From the NCBI GenBank assembly GCA_031271325.1, contig JAISVY010000145.1, forward strand, positions 1 through 13,418: a DNA stretch of 13,418 nt. The letters are read 5' to 3'. The notes beneath the pieces are model-generated. The model did not search any database. It worked only from the letters and a program-made list of their open reading frames with translations, and was not told the DNA's origin. A program made the position numbers and the translations under genes. Source of the DNA: Oscillospiraceae bacterium (GTDB taxonomy: Bacteria > Bacillota > Clostridia > Oscillospirales > UBA929). Shown here piece by piece: positions 13,389 to 13,418 of this stretch. Each line of letters opens with the position of its first letter. Positions within the stretch are counted from its first letter, which is position 1.

Positions 13389-13418
13389 AGACGAAGGCAA
13401 CGTTGCCCGTTTCCCCGT

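Overview
This window is GC-rich chromosomal DNA, most likely from an endospore-forming member of the Clostridia (Bacillota). The lineage rests on four things: a SpoIIR homologue, a transketolase split into two adjacent genes, a single-chain class II glycyl-tRNA synthetase and a RecD2-type helicase. No phage, IS transposase, CRISPR array, rRNA or tRNA gene was recognised. The finer taxonomy is not resolved.

Left half, + strand (1-5185). The 3' end of glyQS comes first, then a 164-bp inverted-repeat element. A translationally coupled transketolase N/C gene pair follows. Next is a non-coding stretch of about 300 bp built from nested inverted repeats. After it come a DUF362/2x[4Fe-4S] protein, ispE (MEP isoprenoid pathway) and spoIIR. 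ATGA stop/start overlaps join tktN-tktC and DUF362-ispE. spoIIR ends at a convergent terminator region.

Right half, - strand (13165 down to 5257). In transcription order these are a Sm_multidrug_ex membrane protein, a possible 65-residue membrane peptide, recD2, and comF (overlapping recD2 by 7 bp and ending in a strong intrinsic terminator). Then comes an ABC exporter cassette (ATPase, permease 1, permease 2, each joined by an ATGA overlap). A 177-bp hairpin-rich spacer separates it from a DesK/LiaS-type sensor histidine kinase. This cassette resembles the LnrLMN/LnrJK (linearmycin-resistance type) module, but no response regulator gene lies in the window. A perfect 6-2-6 palindrome upstream of the ATPase gene is a candidate binding site for the missing regulator.

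The genes are mostly familiar, and the unusual content is intergenic. There are at least four families of small repeats or inverted repeats: a 164-bp element with 19-bp ends; a nested element between tktC and DUF362; a roughly 40-nt stem-loop present at two loci; and a 25-nt motif shared by loci about 11 kb apart. At the right edge two five-unit heptamer arrays bracket a 99-bp hairpin core. No clearly new protein system was found. The best leads are these repeat elements and the orphan kinase/ABC module with its palindrome.
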